A stretch of 64,000 bases of DNA from Saccharomycopsis fibuligera x Saccharomycopsis cf. fibuligera (GCA_001936135.1 CP012820.1:62001-126000); one strand, 5' to 3'; positions 13,385-24,986 are shown, counted from the stretch's first letter. Notes: generated from the sequence alone by a model not told the origin. Numbers and translations: made by a program.

Positions 13385-13780
13385 TGTTGGATTTATACCA
13401 ATTAACATCTTTCATACCGTCCAATTGGTATAATTTCCTTTTTGGTAAACTGCCTTTTGCGGCCGAGAACATTTGAGCGCACACATGGTTGCTAAGGAGA
13501 ACAACATCAAAGATGTGATGGAAAATTTTTTTCTTCACCTGAGCATTATGGGTGAGTAATGAAATTATTATATATAGTCTGAAAGACAGAATGTTTTTAT
13601 TAAATGATATAGTTTATAATAAGTAAGGAAATATAAGTCCAATTTCATTACTAAAGAAAAATATTACAATCTCTGCAAGTGGCTTTCTTTCACTACTAGA
13701 GGAGAGACTAGTCTAACCAGTGCTATCCAGAGGGGACAACCTCAGGTATGGGTAGAAGATATAGTCACTATACTCCGACA
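13385..13780 (+). repeat. 3' LTR of element A
   Basis: 396 bp, beginning TGTTGG and ending TCCGACA, directly after a purine-rich tract. It is followed by the target duplication TAACT. Confidence 0.95.
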
Positions 13781-13785
13781 TAACT

Positions 13786-13988
13786 AACTAATAATAAACA
13801 TATAAAAATATTGGGTTAGACCCTCTTTAAGTAATAATCAGACTGAATACAAAACATGTTATTGATTCGTGATTAATAGTAGTAAATACGTGTATCTTGC
13901 ACCAAGCTAAAAGATTTGCGAAGTTATTCAGTAATAAATATTGGTTAACTGTATTCAGGTGTGTTGGTCTAGAACTCAATGTTCGTCA
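13786..13988 (-). repeat. 3' LTR of copia element B2 (main part)
   Basis: Continuation of the LTR begun at 7987-8004. Read on the minus strand it starts TGACGAAC, right after a purine-rich stretch that ends the B2 internal region, and it finishes AATACA. It matches 18606-18826. The same LTR also borders the B-type leader at 7982, as expected if an older B1 copy and B2 shared one LTR. Confidence 0.85.
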
Positions 13989-16900
13989 TCACTCGCTCTT
14001 TCTTGAGATATTAGGTTCTCAAGATACCAAATATTTCACTAATGGTAAGAATAATGATTTAGTGAGTGGTTTTGTTAGTAGGTCTGCAATTTGCTCTTTG
14101 GTGTTAACATACTCTAATTTCATGTTGATATTGTTGATATGTTATCTGCAGTATGCTAGTCGGGTGTTTACATGCCTGCTCCTCTTATTAAAACCTTCTT
14201 TGCTGATCATATTTATACCGGCTTTGCTGTCTGTTTTGATAACTATTTTATTCGATTTCTTGCCATTCATCCATTCCAATATGCTTCTCAACCATTGTTC
14301 TTGCTTTATACCAGTAGATATAGCGACCATTTCAGATTCAGCTGGAGACAATGTAGTTAAGTTGCTCACTTCAACATTCCATGATATCAAGTCATTATTG
14401 TAATAGTGAACACTGCTCACCGTACTTCTATAGTAATTGTCGGAATTGTAAGTAGCATCAGTATAGGCAGTGATTTTGTTATCAGATCCTTTTTCTCTGA
14501 ATATTAAACCTTTGTTTGCTGTACCTTTTAGGTATTGTAGTATTCTCAAAGCATAATAAAACACTTCTTCACTAGGTTCAAGTTGAAAATGTGAACGGTA
14601 ACTTGTGCAATAAGCAATATCAGGTCTAGTGTGTGTACTTGCATACAATAAAGAACCGATTATTTCTCTGATCTTGGCTACCTGTTTATTATGGTAGTTT
14701 TCGTTTTTCATCACATAGTTAGTTTTGATGTAGTCTGTTGCAGGTGTTGGTTTAATTTTCATATCTGGTGTTCCAAATCTTTCAATAATTTTTGATATGT
14801 AATCTTGCTGATCAAGCTTAATGTACTCTCTAGTATACTTCCCGTTTTTCTTTGAATATACCTCAGTCATATTCAATCCCAAAATTTTCCTATTCAACGT
14901 GAATTTATCCTGAAATTGTTGTTTTGTTCCCTCGACCGTTTTCAATTCAATGCTCTCGCCTATGGACTTTATGAGCTCTGTAGCAACACTTTTTTATCTT
15001 CACAAGCAATGATAATGTCATCAACAAATGTCATGATAGTGCCCACTATTCTTCCCTTTTTCCTAAGTAGATAGCAGCAGGGGATGGCTTCCTTTGATTC
15101 CAAGTTATGTTTTATCAAGATGTTTTTAAAATGATGATAAAATTTCTTCCGCTTGTTTTTAGCCCGTAGAGACTTTTCTGTAATTTTAAAACAAGTGTCA
15201 GTCCTTTTGGTATATATGTGGTTTTTGGGTTGTAGAAGCTGGGAATGGTAATGAAAACACCATGGTCAATTTCTGCATGCGTGTAAGCATTTGTCACGTC
15301 ACATTGAAATATGTGGAAATTTTTCTGTTGTGCTATAGAAATACCTAGCCCTAAAATGTCAGCAGCTAATGTAGGTGCATAAATCTCACAACTACTGTCC
15401 TTTTCTTGGTCACCTCCGGCGCATAGCCTTGCCTTGAATTTTATACCATATTGTTTTTGTTTCTTGTTCAATCGCCATAGGGTTGAGATTAAATTCAAAT
15501 CTTTTAGCTCTCGTTTGGATATCAATTGTTCAATGAAAGTTCCGTTCCTGGTGAAAGTTTGTAACTCTTCCTGTATTACTTCTAGCCATTTGTCTTTCTC
15601 ATCAGTGTTTAAGAATTTTTTCAAGTTGTGAATCTTAACGATTTTATTTCGATTCTTTACCCCATACACCATGTCACCAATGTCCTCGAGCCTTTTCCTT
15701 TTTCTTGAGGAAGTCGTTGGATTAATTATTTTAGATTGAGTTGAAGTTGTGTCTTGTGTTGGTTCTGAGGTTGTGGTTTGGGAATTATTTCTGGGAGATC
15801 TGTTTTCCTCTTTGTTGGTGTTATTGTCCTTATTCGTATCAGCTTTGGATTTCATTGGCAAGTGAGATGCTGTTGACTGTTCTAATTTTTAGTTCTTTTT
15901 CATCTCTTCTTCAGATTCCAGTTCTTGTTCGTTATCATTGTGCATCTGCATCTGTTTAGACTATGGTTCTTCTTTCTCATGTAAATCATCGATTCCATTT
16001 ATCTCTCTTTCATTTTCTTCAGTTGATCCATAATCATCTTCATCATCATCTTCATCGGATTGACTTGGTTGGTATTCTGAATCATTGTCTTCAGCATCGC
16101 TAGCGACGAAATCTTCATACGTGGATTCCTTAGCTGTATCATATTCAGAAGTATCCAGTGATGTTGGGTCAATTTTATTTTGTGGATCGGAATGTTGTTC
16201 CGGGTTATCCTCATGTAGTAAAAAATTGTTCGTATGATTTCCTACCTCGTATCCTTTATCTTGAATGTTTTCTAAATCATCATAGTTGTTCTTCATCAGT
16301 GTTGGAGCATCTTTGTTGTTTAGATCAATTTCAATTTTTTCATCATCAGCAGTGTTATCTTCTGCAGCACTTTCTTGGGATTTGTAGGTCTCATTATCAA
16401 CTGGTTGATCAATAATGATGTCATCTTGATTTGAATCTAAAGACATTCCCCATTCACCATTTTCTATCAGTTCATCGAATGGATCGTCATCGGCTGGACC
16501 ATCAGCAGTGTTGATTGTAATCTCAGCAGTTTTGTCTTTACTAATTGGAGCTCCTGATTGGAAGAGTCTATAGTTGTTGGACTCAATAAGTTTGTTGTCA
16601 ACTAGGAATAACTTTTGATTGTTTCTAATACCAACGAATGTACCAGTAATTGTCTTGGCATTGAGAGTGTTAGTTCTGTGTAATATTGCAACTTCTTGTC
16701 CAAATATTGGTAGTTTGTCTATGTTCATATTGAGGTAAAGATCAAATTCCTTGCTGTACAGTTTATAGAGGTTGTTTGTACTGAAATAGACTTTCAAGGC
16801 TCTTAACGGGGATGCTTTAAGTTTGCGATTATAGGTGATGTTATAGATGATATTGATATAGTTGAGTGCAAGAGTTAAAGTTTTCACTGGTGATAGACCA

Positions 16901-18605
16901 CTATCAATGTAGAGTGATCTCAACATTCTGATTATTTTTCCATTATATCTTTCAGCTAATCCATTTTGAGTTGGGGTGAATGCTGTACTAGTGGTATGGA
17001 TAATGTTGTGTTTGTTTAGATATTCTTGGAAAATGTTATTAGTATATTCTGTCCCATTGTCTGTGTGTAAGGCTTTAATGTTGCAGTCATATTGTTTTAT
17101 AATTTTCTGATGGAATTGTTCAAAAGCGTCTGTGATATTTGCACCTGTCTTGTTTTTGATTGGATATAACCAAGCATATCTGGAGTAATTGTCTATGAAT
17201 GTGACTACTAATTTTTTGTATTTATTTTTTAGTTTTATTTCTACCACGTCTGAGTGTATGGTAACGAATGGAATTTTTGCGTTGCGTTTGTCGCGACTAC
17301 CCTGAATGGCTGATGCGGCTGCTGTTTTTGATTGCAAGCAGGTAGTGCATTCTTCGTTATTTTGTATTTTTTCTTTGGTTCTGATGTCTTTTTCTTTAGG
17401 TATTTATTGTTAGTATGTAATAGTTTGCGATGAATGTTATGGATTATTTTGGTCTTGATCATTTTTGATGTTAGGTATGAATATCCGTCTTGTCTTATTA
17501 GTTCATATCTGTTGTTTTTATAAATCAAGCATGGTTTTGATGAGTAGCAAATGTTTTTGTTGAAAAGATCGTTTTCAGCTACAATGTTATCCTCTATGTC
17601 TTTTGATATTAGCACGTCAATAGTGAATTTATTGTTTCCGAGTATAAGGTCAAATTTTCCTTTAGCATTTATCAATATGTCTGTCGCATTTGTTGCGTGA
17701 CAAATTTCTTCGGTTGGTGTTATATCATAGAGATAGTCTTCATCACTGAAAATAGTTGCTTGAGCACCACTATCAACAACTATGTTTGTAATGATAGTTG
17801 ATTTATTGTCTTCTAGAGACAAATTTTGGATTTTTGGATAGCTTGTTCTTTTGCGTAGAACTCGCTTCTTTTTCCTCCTCATCTTTTTTCTTGTTGTGTT
17901 TATATTTGAATTTCTTGAAATGATTAACTCTTCTGCTTTCAACCACAGTTCGATAATCTTTCTCCATCATGTCCAAGACATCGTCCAAGTTTCTTTTGCT
18001 GGAGATCATGTTGACCACAGTTCTAACTTGTGTCATAGGACCGCGGAGTCCTTGAAGAACTTGTTCAGTTAATGATTCGTCACTTAGAGGATAGTTGGTT
18101 CTTCGTGCCGTTTCTTTTAACAGTCTGATTTCCTTGGCAAAATTATCAACATCATAATTACCAGCATAACGGATGTTAATAACTTGTTTCATGATATCGT
18201 GTGGTTCAACGATGTATTTGGTAGCTTTCATGATTTTAGGTAAGAGTTTACAAACGTGTTGTTCCTCGTCAAGAAGATCACTATAGTCACCAACAGTTGC
18301 TTTACGGATGGAGTTGACCCACCATTGTTCTTTTTCTGTGAGTTTTGGAAACTCGTCCTGGTTGTTTGAAGGCTGTTTGATGAACTCTGAAACGCCAGGA
18401 ATATCCAACATAAAAAGCATAGACTGCAATTGGCTGAAGTACTGGACTTTGTTTCTAAAGGTTAAAGTATCTATCTGTGCTCTAACATCTTTGAGCATCG
18501 TGATTGGGTTGAGGCCCTGGATAGCGTAGTTTACGCTAGCAGCGGAGTTTGCACCATTACGGAATACAGACATCTCAGGGTTCATGTTTTTAGAGGTAAA
18601 AGCCT
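13989..18605 (-). mobile_element. Ty1/copia-type retrotransposon B2, internal region (fossil)
   Basis: Minus-strand copia order: Gag about 17.8-18.6 kb (first ATG probably that of MNPEMS, about 35 bp inside the LTR); protease near 17.75 kb (VVDSGAQATIF); integrase about 16.8-17.4 kb with an acidic tail to 15.96 kb; reverse transcriptase about 15.0-15.8 kb with an FVDD box near 15.02 kb; RNase H about 14.1-14.6 kb. LTRs of 221 bp flank it, and its left LTR was later split by element A. Coding capacity is largely recognisable but broken at several points. It is a different copia family from element A. Confidence 0.9.
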
Positions 18606-18826
18606 TGTATTTCAAATATAACTAACTAATAATAAATATATAAAAATATTGGGTTAGACCATCTTTAAATAATAATTAGACTGAATACAAAACATGTTAT
18701 TGATTCGCGATTAATAGTAGTAAATACGTGTATCTTGCACCAATATAAAAGATCCCTGAAGTTATTCAGTAATAAATGTTGGTTAACTGTATTCAGTTTT
18801 GTTGGTCTAGAACTCAATGTTCGTCA
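18606..18826 (-). repeat. 5' LTR of copia element B2
   Basis: 221 bp; read on the minus strand it runs from TGACGAAC to AATACA and then enters the B2 leader. It matches the split copy at 7987-8004 plus 13786-13988, and an inverted copy at 23641-23863. Confidence 0.88.
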
Positions 18827-18867
18827 GTTATTCTATATAGAATACATAATAGTTATAATGGCGAACC

Positions 18868-19261
18868 TGTCGGAGTATAGTGGCTATATCTGCTACCCAT
18901 ACCTGAGGTTGTCCCCTCTGGATAGCACTAGTTAGACTAGTCTCTCCTCTAGTAGTGAAGGATAGCCACTTACTGAGATAGTAATGTTTTTCTTTAGTAA
19001 TGAAATTGGACTTATATTTCCTTACTTATTATAAACTATATCATTTAATAGAAACATTCTGTCTTTCAGACTATATATAATAATTTCATTACTCACCCAT
19101 AATGCTCAGGTGATGAAAAATTTTCCATCACATCTTTGATGTTGTTCTCCTTAGCAACTATGCGTGCGCTCAAATGTTCTCGGCCGCAAAAGGCAGTTTA
19201 CCAAAAAGGAGATTATACCAATTGGACGGTATGAAAGATGCTAACTGGTATAAATTCAACA
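18868..19261 (-). repeat. Solo A-type LTR with target duplication
   Basis: 394 bp, inverted relative to element A, flanked on both sides by GAACC (18863-18867 and 19262-19266). It is therefore a true insertion whose internal part was lost by LTR-LTR recombination. It sits in what appears to be the 3' LTR of gypsy element C. Any transcript started in it would run leftward into B2. Confidence 0.92.
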
Positions 19262-22200
19262 GAACCTAGCTTCTTAAATAGTTATTGTTAGGAGGTTTGT
19301 AACCAGGCGTCACCTGGTGCCAGGGTCTAACTGTAACCAAGAGCTACCGGTCTAAGAGTTGACTTTATCAGAAGTTATTCTGAACTGATTTGTTACACTT
19401 CCTCCCCCTTAGAGGCTAACCCAGTTCTTTTGAGATAGTTAATTTGTTCAGTTACAGCATTTCATAAATCGGTTGATATTTTAGTTCTGAAGAATTCAAA
19501 CGATATAGGCGTGGCATGCTCAGGTTTGCAATCTTGCCAAAACACATGCAGGTAGTCTTTTGCAATGTCAGCTATTGCAATAATCTCATCTGCCCTACCA
19601 ACGGCTTCTATTTCGTTTCTCGGAGGTTCCCTTGGATATATAACGTCAGGTTCTTTGTATAATTTTAACCATCTAACATTAATAACTCTATGCTGTTTGG
19701 TTATAGAAGGTAAATCTAATTCAACAGCACTTTCCCTCATTTTTTTAACAATTTTATATGGTCCGAGGTATACTGGGTGAATTTTCTAATACGGACCATC
19801 AGCACCAAAATGAGCATCTCTGTGTAGAAGGACCCAATTTCCAATATCAAAAGAGATTTCGCGACGGCTTTCATCTGCAATTACCTGAGACCGATGTTGC
19901 TGTTGTAATAAATATTCTCTTGTGCGATGGAGTACAGCTTGAGCGACTTTCAAATATTCTTCCGTAGGTGTGGCATTGCCTTCAGAAAGTTGTCCACCAT
20001 AGAAAGGGCCAGGAGCTTCATAACCGTGGTCTGCAAATACTGGAGTGCACTTGATACTATGGAGGGAAGAGGTGCTGTAAGCAAATTCTACCATAGGTAC
20101 AAATTTTCGCCAAGAAGAGAATTGATTAAAGCAATACCGACGTAGTATCCCAGTTAGGGTTTTGATGGTTCTCCCGGTTTGGCCGTTAGTTTCCGGATGA
20201 TTGGCTGTGCTCATCTTTAACTTAATTCCCAATTTGTCCATAATAGTTTGATACATGACACTTTGGAACCGAACATCTCTATCCGAGACTATTTCATTGG
20301 GAGTACCATGTAAGCGGAATACTTCATTTATCAAAATCATAGCTGTGCTATATCCAGTGATCGTTTTGCTCACTAGTAAGAAATGAGACTATTTTGTTAA
20401 TCTATCCACAACAACTAACACCATATCTGTTTTACCAGACGGTGGAAACCCAGTAACAAAATCGAGGGAGATACTCAGCCATCGAGGCTGTGGAATCTCT
20501 AATGGTTCAAGCAAATTATTAGTAGTAGGACCAGCTAATGTGCGTTGGCAAACATCGCATCGATGGACAAAACGTTTGATATCAGCAAACATAGAAGGCC
20601 AATAATATTTCCCAGCTAGTTTCAAATACAATTTGTACAGACTTAAATGAGTAACACCATGGGTTTCAGCTAGTAAATCCTTTTGATAAGCCTGAGGAAC
20701 ACATAATCTGAGCAGACTAGATTCAGTAATAGGATTATCATACCAAAGTTTGTTGTTCTGAATCTTAAATAACTTATCAAATTTCGTTAATCTTGCATTA
20801 GCAGCCAGTTTTTCAATTTTCATGCTAAGGAACGGGTCTTGTTTATCATCTTGTAAAGTTATTTGAGCTAATTTAGCGTGAATTCCTTCATCAACCAGGA
20901 CAGCGTCAAGATCAAGTATCGATAACCAATCAGCAACTTTGTTAGTCAGTCCTGAGATGTGTTTTATTTCAACATCATATTCAGAAAGGGTGTCGAGCCA
21001 TCGCACAATGCGAGGATGGAGTTGGTTTTGCAACAATAAGTGTCTTAAAGATACGTGGTCTCTGTGTACCACAACATGTCCATCAGCGATCTGTATTCGA
21101 AAGTGCCACAACGATTCCACTATAGCCAACAATTCTTTGTCATACACCGAATATCGTCTTTGATGAACATCCAATGACTTACTAAAATAACCAACAACGC
21201 CAACCAACTTATCATTATCATCATATCCCTGTAATACTCCTTCTATAGCAGCATTAGAGGTATCGGTGAAAAGTTTGAGCTGTTGAACATTGTATGCCGA
21301 TATGAGGATAGGGGCGTTGAGCAAAAGTTCCTTCGATTGAGCAACTGCTGTTTTACACAGATCGTTATAAGTAATGGATCCGGCAGCTAGTTGATTGAGA
21401 GGAGCTAGAATCTTTGAGAGATTCTTAAAGAATTTTCGATAGTAGTTAAGACATCCAACATAGCGTTGTGCTTTTTTCTGTGTATCTGGCTCTGGCATCT
21501 TCAAAATAGTGTCAATCTTCCGAGGGCTTGCTGCAACACCGGCTCTCAGAATGACGTGACCCAAGAAGTCTACTCGCTCTTGGAAAAAACAACATTTTTG
21601 TGTTTTAATTGTTAGTTGGTTTTTGGATAACACTTTTAAAATACACATTACATCTTCAAAGTGTTGCTCTGCATCGTCTCCATAAATGAGAATATCATCC
21701 AAATAATATACCAGAAAACGTGAATAAGCAGCAAGAATCAGCTTTATGAATTGTGAAAATGAAGCGGGTACATTTTTCAAACCAAAAGGCATTACACGCC
21801 ATGTATAATGTCTGGACGAGGTAGAAAATGCGACTTTATCCTTGTCTCCAAGGTGCATTCTTAACTGATGGTTTCCTTGTGCCAAATCAATTTTCGAATA
21901 AAAACGTTTTCCTCCGACCTTGGCTAAGGTATCATCAATGTGAGGTAATGGGAATGAGTTTTTTATAGTTTTGTTGTTAACGAGGCGGTAGTCAACATAC
22001 ATACGCCAAGTATTATCTTGTTTTTTAACCATTACTATTGGAAAGGGCCAAGGACTATCTGATTCTTTAAGCATACCCAGCTTTAAAAGTTCAGCAATTT
22101 GATTTTCTGCTTCTGGTGCTTGTACTGGAGCTAAGCGATATGGTGGTCGGGAAATGATTTGAACATCGGTGAGTTTGATTCAGTGGTCGAAGCGTTCTCG

Positions 22201-23640
22201 TAGCGGTACAAGGTTTTCAATTTTACCGTCAACATCACTAGCGGCTTGAACCATCTGTTTTAAAGCTTTGTATTTTGACTTGACAAGTTCTTTTGGCGCA
22301 GCAATGGGATTTTGGGTTTCCAGTATATCATTGTCCGCTTTTACCCAATAAAGTTCCATTTTCTCGTGGTTTTTAATCTCTTTGCGTAATTCTTGGACCA
22401 GCATAAGGTTAATTTGTACTGCTTTAGCACTTGACTCTTCCTGAGGGTGAGCAGCATCATCCGAACCCAAGATAGACCAGACGCCAGTTTGTGCAAGCAA
22501 ACTCGCATGTTGTTTGATGACCGGAAGGCCAAAGACCATAGGGCGACTCGAAACAGGAAGGACATAGGCTGAAGTGCTTTTTGTTTTTCCTCCAATTTCT
22601 ACATCCAAAGAGCAACATTCCGTGAGTAGTTGTTGTTCTTTATTGATTGCGACAGACACACTAGCCTTTTCAGGGGTAAAAACAGGCCAACGGTTAGTTT
22701 GTACTAGTTCCTTACTGACAAAGTTGGAACTAGCACCAGTATCAAATAAGGATTCGACTTGTACATCATTAACCATTACTTGTACATTAGCAGGGTGTAG
22801 TATCGAAGGGTCATTAGTTTTCTTGAGAGTAGCTAGTCCTCGCCTTGACATCCAGGTTGAAGGTTTCTAAAGTGACGTGGTCAAGATCCATTTTTTTCGG
22901 CCCAATATGTTTTGAAAATGGCTTGTTATTTCCTTGGTTGTGGTGTGTCTGTTGTTAAAGTGCGGTTTGTTAAAACGGTTTTTATTGTAACTTTTTCCGT
23001 TCCCGTTAGTGTGATTAGAAAACCCAGCACCAGAGGATGGTTTATACTTGTTAAATTTTTTGCGGTTCTTATTGTAATTTGATTGTCCATGAAGGACAGG
23101 TTGCATAGTTACAGCGATACGGGTTGCTGATGTTTGAACCCAATCGAGAGAGACAGGAAGATTTTGCTGAAGAAAGGAGTCTCTCATGATGTTAACCTGA
23201 ACTCTAAGGTTCTCTTGCAAACCATTGACAAAGAAATCTATTAAAATGGATTCATCAGCTTTATAAGCTGAAGCCAAATAGTTCAACTTAGTAATATAGT
23301 TTTCGATAGTAGCAGATTGTCTCATAGAAGAAAGTTGTTTGTTTAAGGACGCAGTGTTGTATGATTGCCCAAAACGTTCAGAAAAAGCCGTCCAGAATTC
23401 CTGTAAATCGACTTCGTTAATGTTTTCCTGGGACGTTAAAAAGTTGACTGCCCAAGTAGCAGCGACATCACGTAAGCTACCCACAATAGCTCTAAGTTGT
23501 TGATCAGGACTGTTATAACCTTGGCTGAAACAGTAGGCAAACATCAAAGTTTGGAAACGTTGAATAGAGGCCAACGAGGAATTTCTACCTGAAAAAGTTG
23601 GAGCAATAATCTCTCCCCTAGCACCAAAAGCGCTACCAAT
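19262..23640 (-). mobile_element. Ty3/gypsy-type LTR retrotransposon C (fossil)
   Basis: Minus-strand gypsy order: Gag about 22.87-23.65 kb; protease near 22.74 kb (LFDTGASSNF); reverse transcriptase about 21.3-22.1 kb with a YLDD box near 21.69 kb; RNase H near 21.1-21.3 kb; integrase with an HCC-type zinc region near 20.56 kb running to about 19.79 kb; then a chromodomain-like tail about 19.46-19.74 kb. A purine tract ending GGAGGAAG precedes TGTAAC at 19397, the likely start of the 3' LTR. TGGTAGCGC, complementary to the 3' end of initiator tRNA-Met, lies at 23630-23638 and would be the primer site. Its own 5' LTR was not found. It looks broken at a few points. Confidence 0.88.
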
Positions 23641-23863
23641 TGAGACGAACATTGAGTTCTAGACCAACAAACCTGAATACAGTTAACCAATATTTATTAC
23701 TGAATAACTTCGCGAATCTTTTATCTTGGTGCAAGATACACGTATTTACTACTATTAATCGCGAATCAATAACATGTTTTGTATTCAGTCTGATTATTAT
23801 TTAAAGATGGTCTAACCCAATATTTCTATATATTTATTATTAGTTAGTTATACTTGAAATACA
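23641..23863 (+). repeat. Inverted B-type LTR
   Basis: 223 bp matching the B2 LTRs but in the opposite orientation. On the plus strand it starts TGAGACGAAC, ends AATACA, and is followed by the first nine bases of the B leader. The leader then resumes at 24771 after the chimeric insertion. It is thus the LTR of a third B-type copy (B3) that continues to the right-hand inverted-repeat arm. Confidence 0.85.
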
Positions 23864-23872
23864 AGGCTTTTA

Positions 23873-24770
23873 TGTCGGAGTATGTTTGATGAACTCTGAA
23901 ACGCCAGGAATATCCAACATAAAAAGCATAGACTGCAATTGGCTGAAGTACTGGACTTTGTTTCTAAAGGTTAAAGTATCTATCTGTGCTCTAACATCTT
24001 TGAGCATCGTGATTGGGTTGATGCCCTGGATAGCGTAGTTTACGCTAGCAGCGGAGTTTGCACCATTACGGAATACAGACATCTCAGGGTTCATGTTTTT
24101 AGAGGTAAAAGCCTTGTATTTCAAATATAACTAACTAATAATAAATATATAAAAATATTGGGTTAGACCATCTTTAAATAATAATTAGACTGAATACAAA
24201 ACATGTTATTGATTCGCGATTAATAGTAGTAAATACGTGTATCTTGCACCAATATAAAAGATCCCTGAAGTTATTCAGTAATAAATGTTGGTTAACTGTA
24301 TTCAGTTTTGTTGGTCTAGAACTCAATGTTCGTCAGTTATTCTATATAGAATACATAATAGTTATAATGGCGAACCTGTCGGAGTATAGTGGCTATATCT
24401 GCTACCCATACCTGAGGTTGTCCCCTCTGGATAGCACTAGTTAGACTAGTCTCTCCTCTAGTAGTGAAGGATAGCCACTTACTGAGATAGTAATGTTTTT
24501 CTTTAGTAATGAAATTGGACTTATATTTCCTTACTTATTATAAACTATATCATTTAATAGAAACATTCTGTCTTTCAGACTATATATAATAATTTCATTA
24601 CTCACCCATAATGCTCAGGTGATGAAAAATTTTCCATCACATCTTTGATGTTGTTCTCCTTAGCAACTATGCGTGCACTCAAATGTTCTCGGCCGCAAAA
24701 GGCAGTTTACCAAAAAGGAGATTATACCAATTGGACGGTATGAAAGATGTTAATTGGTATAAATCCAACA
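23873..24770 (-). mobile_element. Chimeric LTR-capped insertion
   Basis: Flanked by the 5-bp duplication TTTTA (23868-23872 and 24771-24775). Read on the minus strand it has a complete A-type LTR (24770-24377), then a copy of the sequence left of the solo LTR (short C-type segment, B2 5' LTR, B2 leader and start of Gag), then only the last 10 bases of an A-type LTR (TACTCCGACA on the minus strand). The whole therefore starts TG, ends CA and carries a target duplication like a normal integration product, but its interior is read-through sequence of a neighbour. It is not an autonomous element. Confidence 0.85.
24377..24770 (-). repeat. A-type LTR of the chimeric insertion
   Basis: 394 bp. Most of it is nearly identical to the solo LTR at 18868-19261, but its outermost 25 bases match element A instead (TGTTGGATTT rather than TGTTGAATTT), so it is a mosaic. 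It has no GAACC duplication of its own on the right side. Confidence 0.9.
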
Positions 24771-24970
24771 TTTTACCTCTAAAAACATTAACCCTGAGAT
24801 GTCAGTATTCCGTAATAGAGGAACGGTAAGCAAAGTTAACTTCCTTTCATTACAATATATTGATCTCATTTATTTTATCTAGAGCATTACCTCTCTTCCT
24901 AGTCGATCCTAGAACCAACTATGAATCCAGAAACCTTTTCACGTCTTACATCAGACCCTACGACCCATCT
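24771..24970 (+). repeat. Right arm of the inverted repeat upstream of tRNA-Asp
   Basis: Inverted match of 7788-7982. It starts with B-type leader sequence and the first codons of B Gag, then diverges from B2, and ends 16 bp before tRNA-Asp. It is the remainder of the B-type copy whose LTR is at 23641-23863. Confidence 0.75.
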
Positions 24971-24986
24971 TTTACAATCAACAGCT

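Larger units (their letters stand above)
8005..13780 (+). mobile_element. Ty1/copia-type LTR retrotransposon A (fossil)
   Basis: A copia-order element: Gag region about 8706-9630, protease-like region near 9650, integrase about 10080-10610, an acidic and repetitive linker about 10850-11640, reverse transcriptase about 11900-12600 (box FVDDFL), and RNase H about 12900-13330 (GYSDSDYA; the STEAE stretch). It has LTRs of 394 and 396 bp that differ at about 5% of positions, so it is not recent. A TGG directly after the 5' LTR suits a primer-binding site, and the purine tract AAGGGGGTA precedes the 3' LTR. A TAACT target duplication shows insertion into the B-type LTR. Much of the coding capacity remains, but it looks broken at a few points. 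It is Ty5-like in general form; exact family is not determined. Confidence 0.93.
18374..19261. repeat. 888-bp segment duplicated at 23883-24770
   Basis: This block spans the 5' end of B2 Gag, the B2 5' LTR, 36 bp plus a 5-bp target site, and a solo A-type LTR. It recurs in direct orientation 5509 bp to the right with only a handful of differences by eye (over 99% identical). This left copy is the source, because its LTR has a target-site duplication here. Confidence 0.9.

Noticed and set aside
19298-19397. A 100-bp LTR of element C bounded by TGTAAC and GTTACA
   Set aside because: The ends look right, but no second copy was found. The LTR more likely extends left beyond the solo A-type LTR insertion to about 18827, so the short boundary is not supported.
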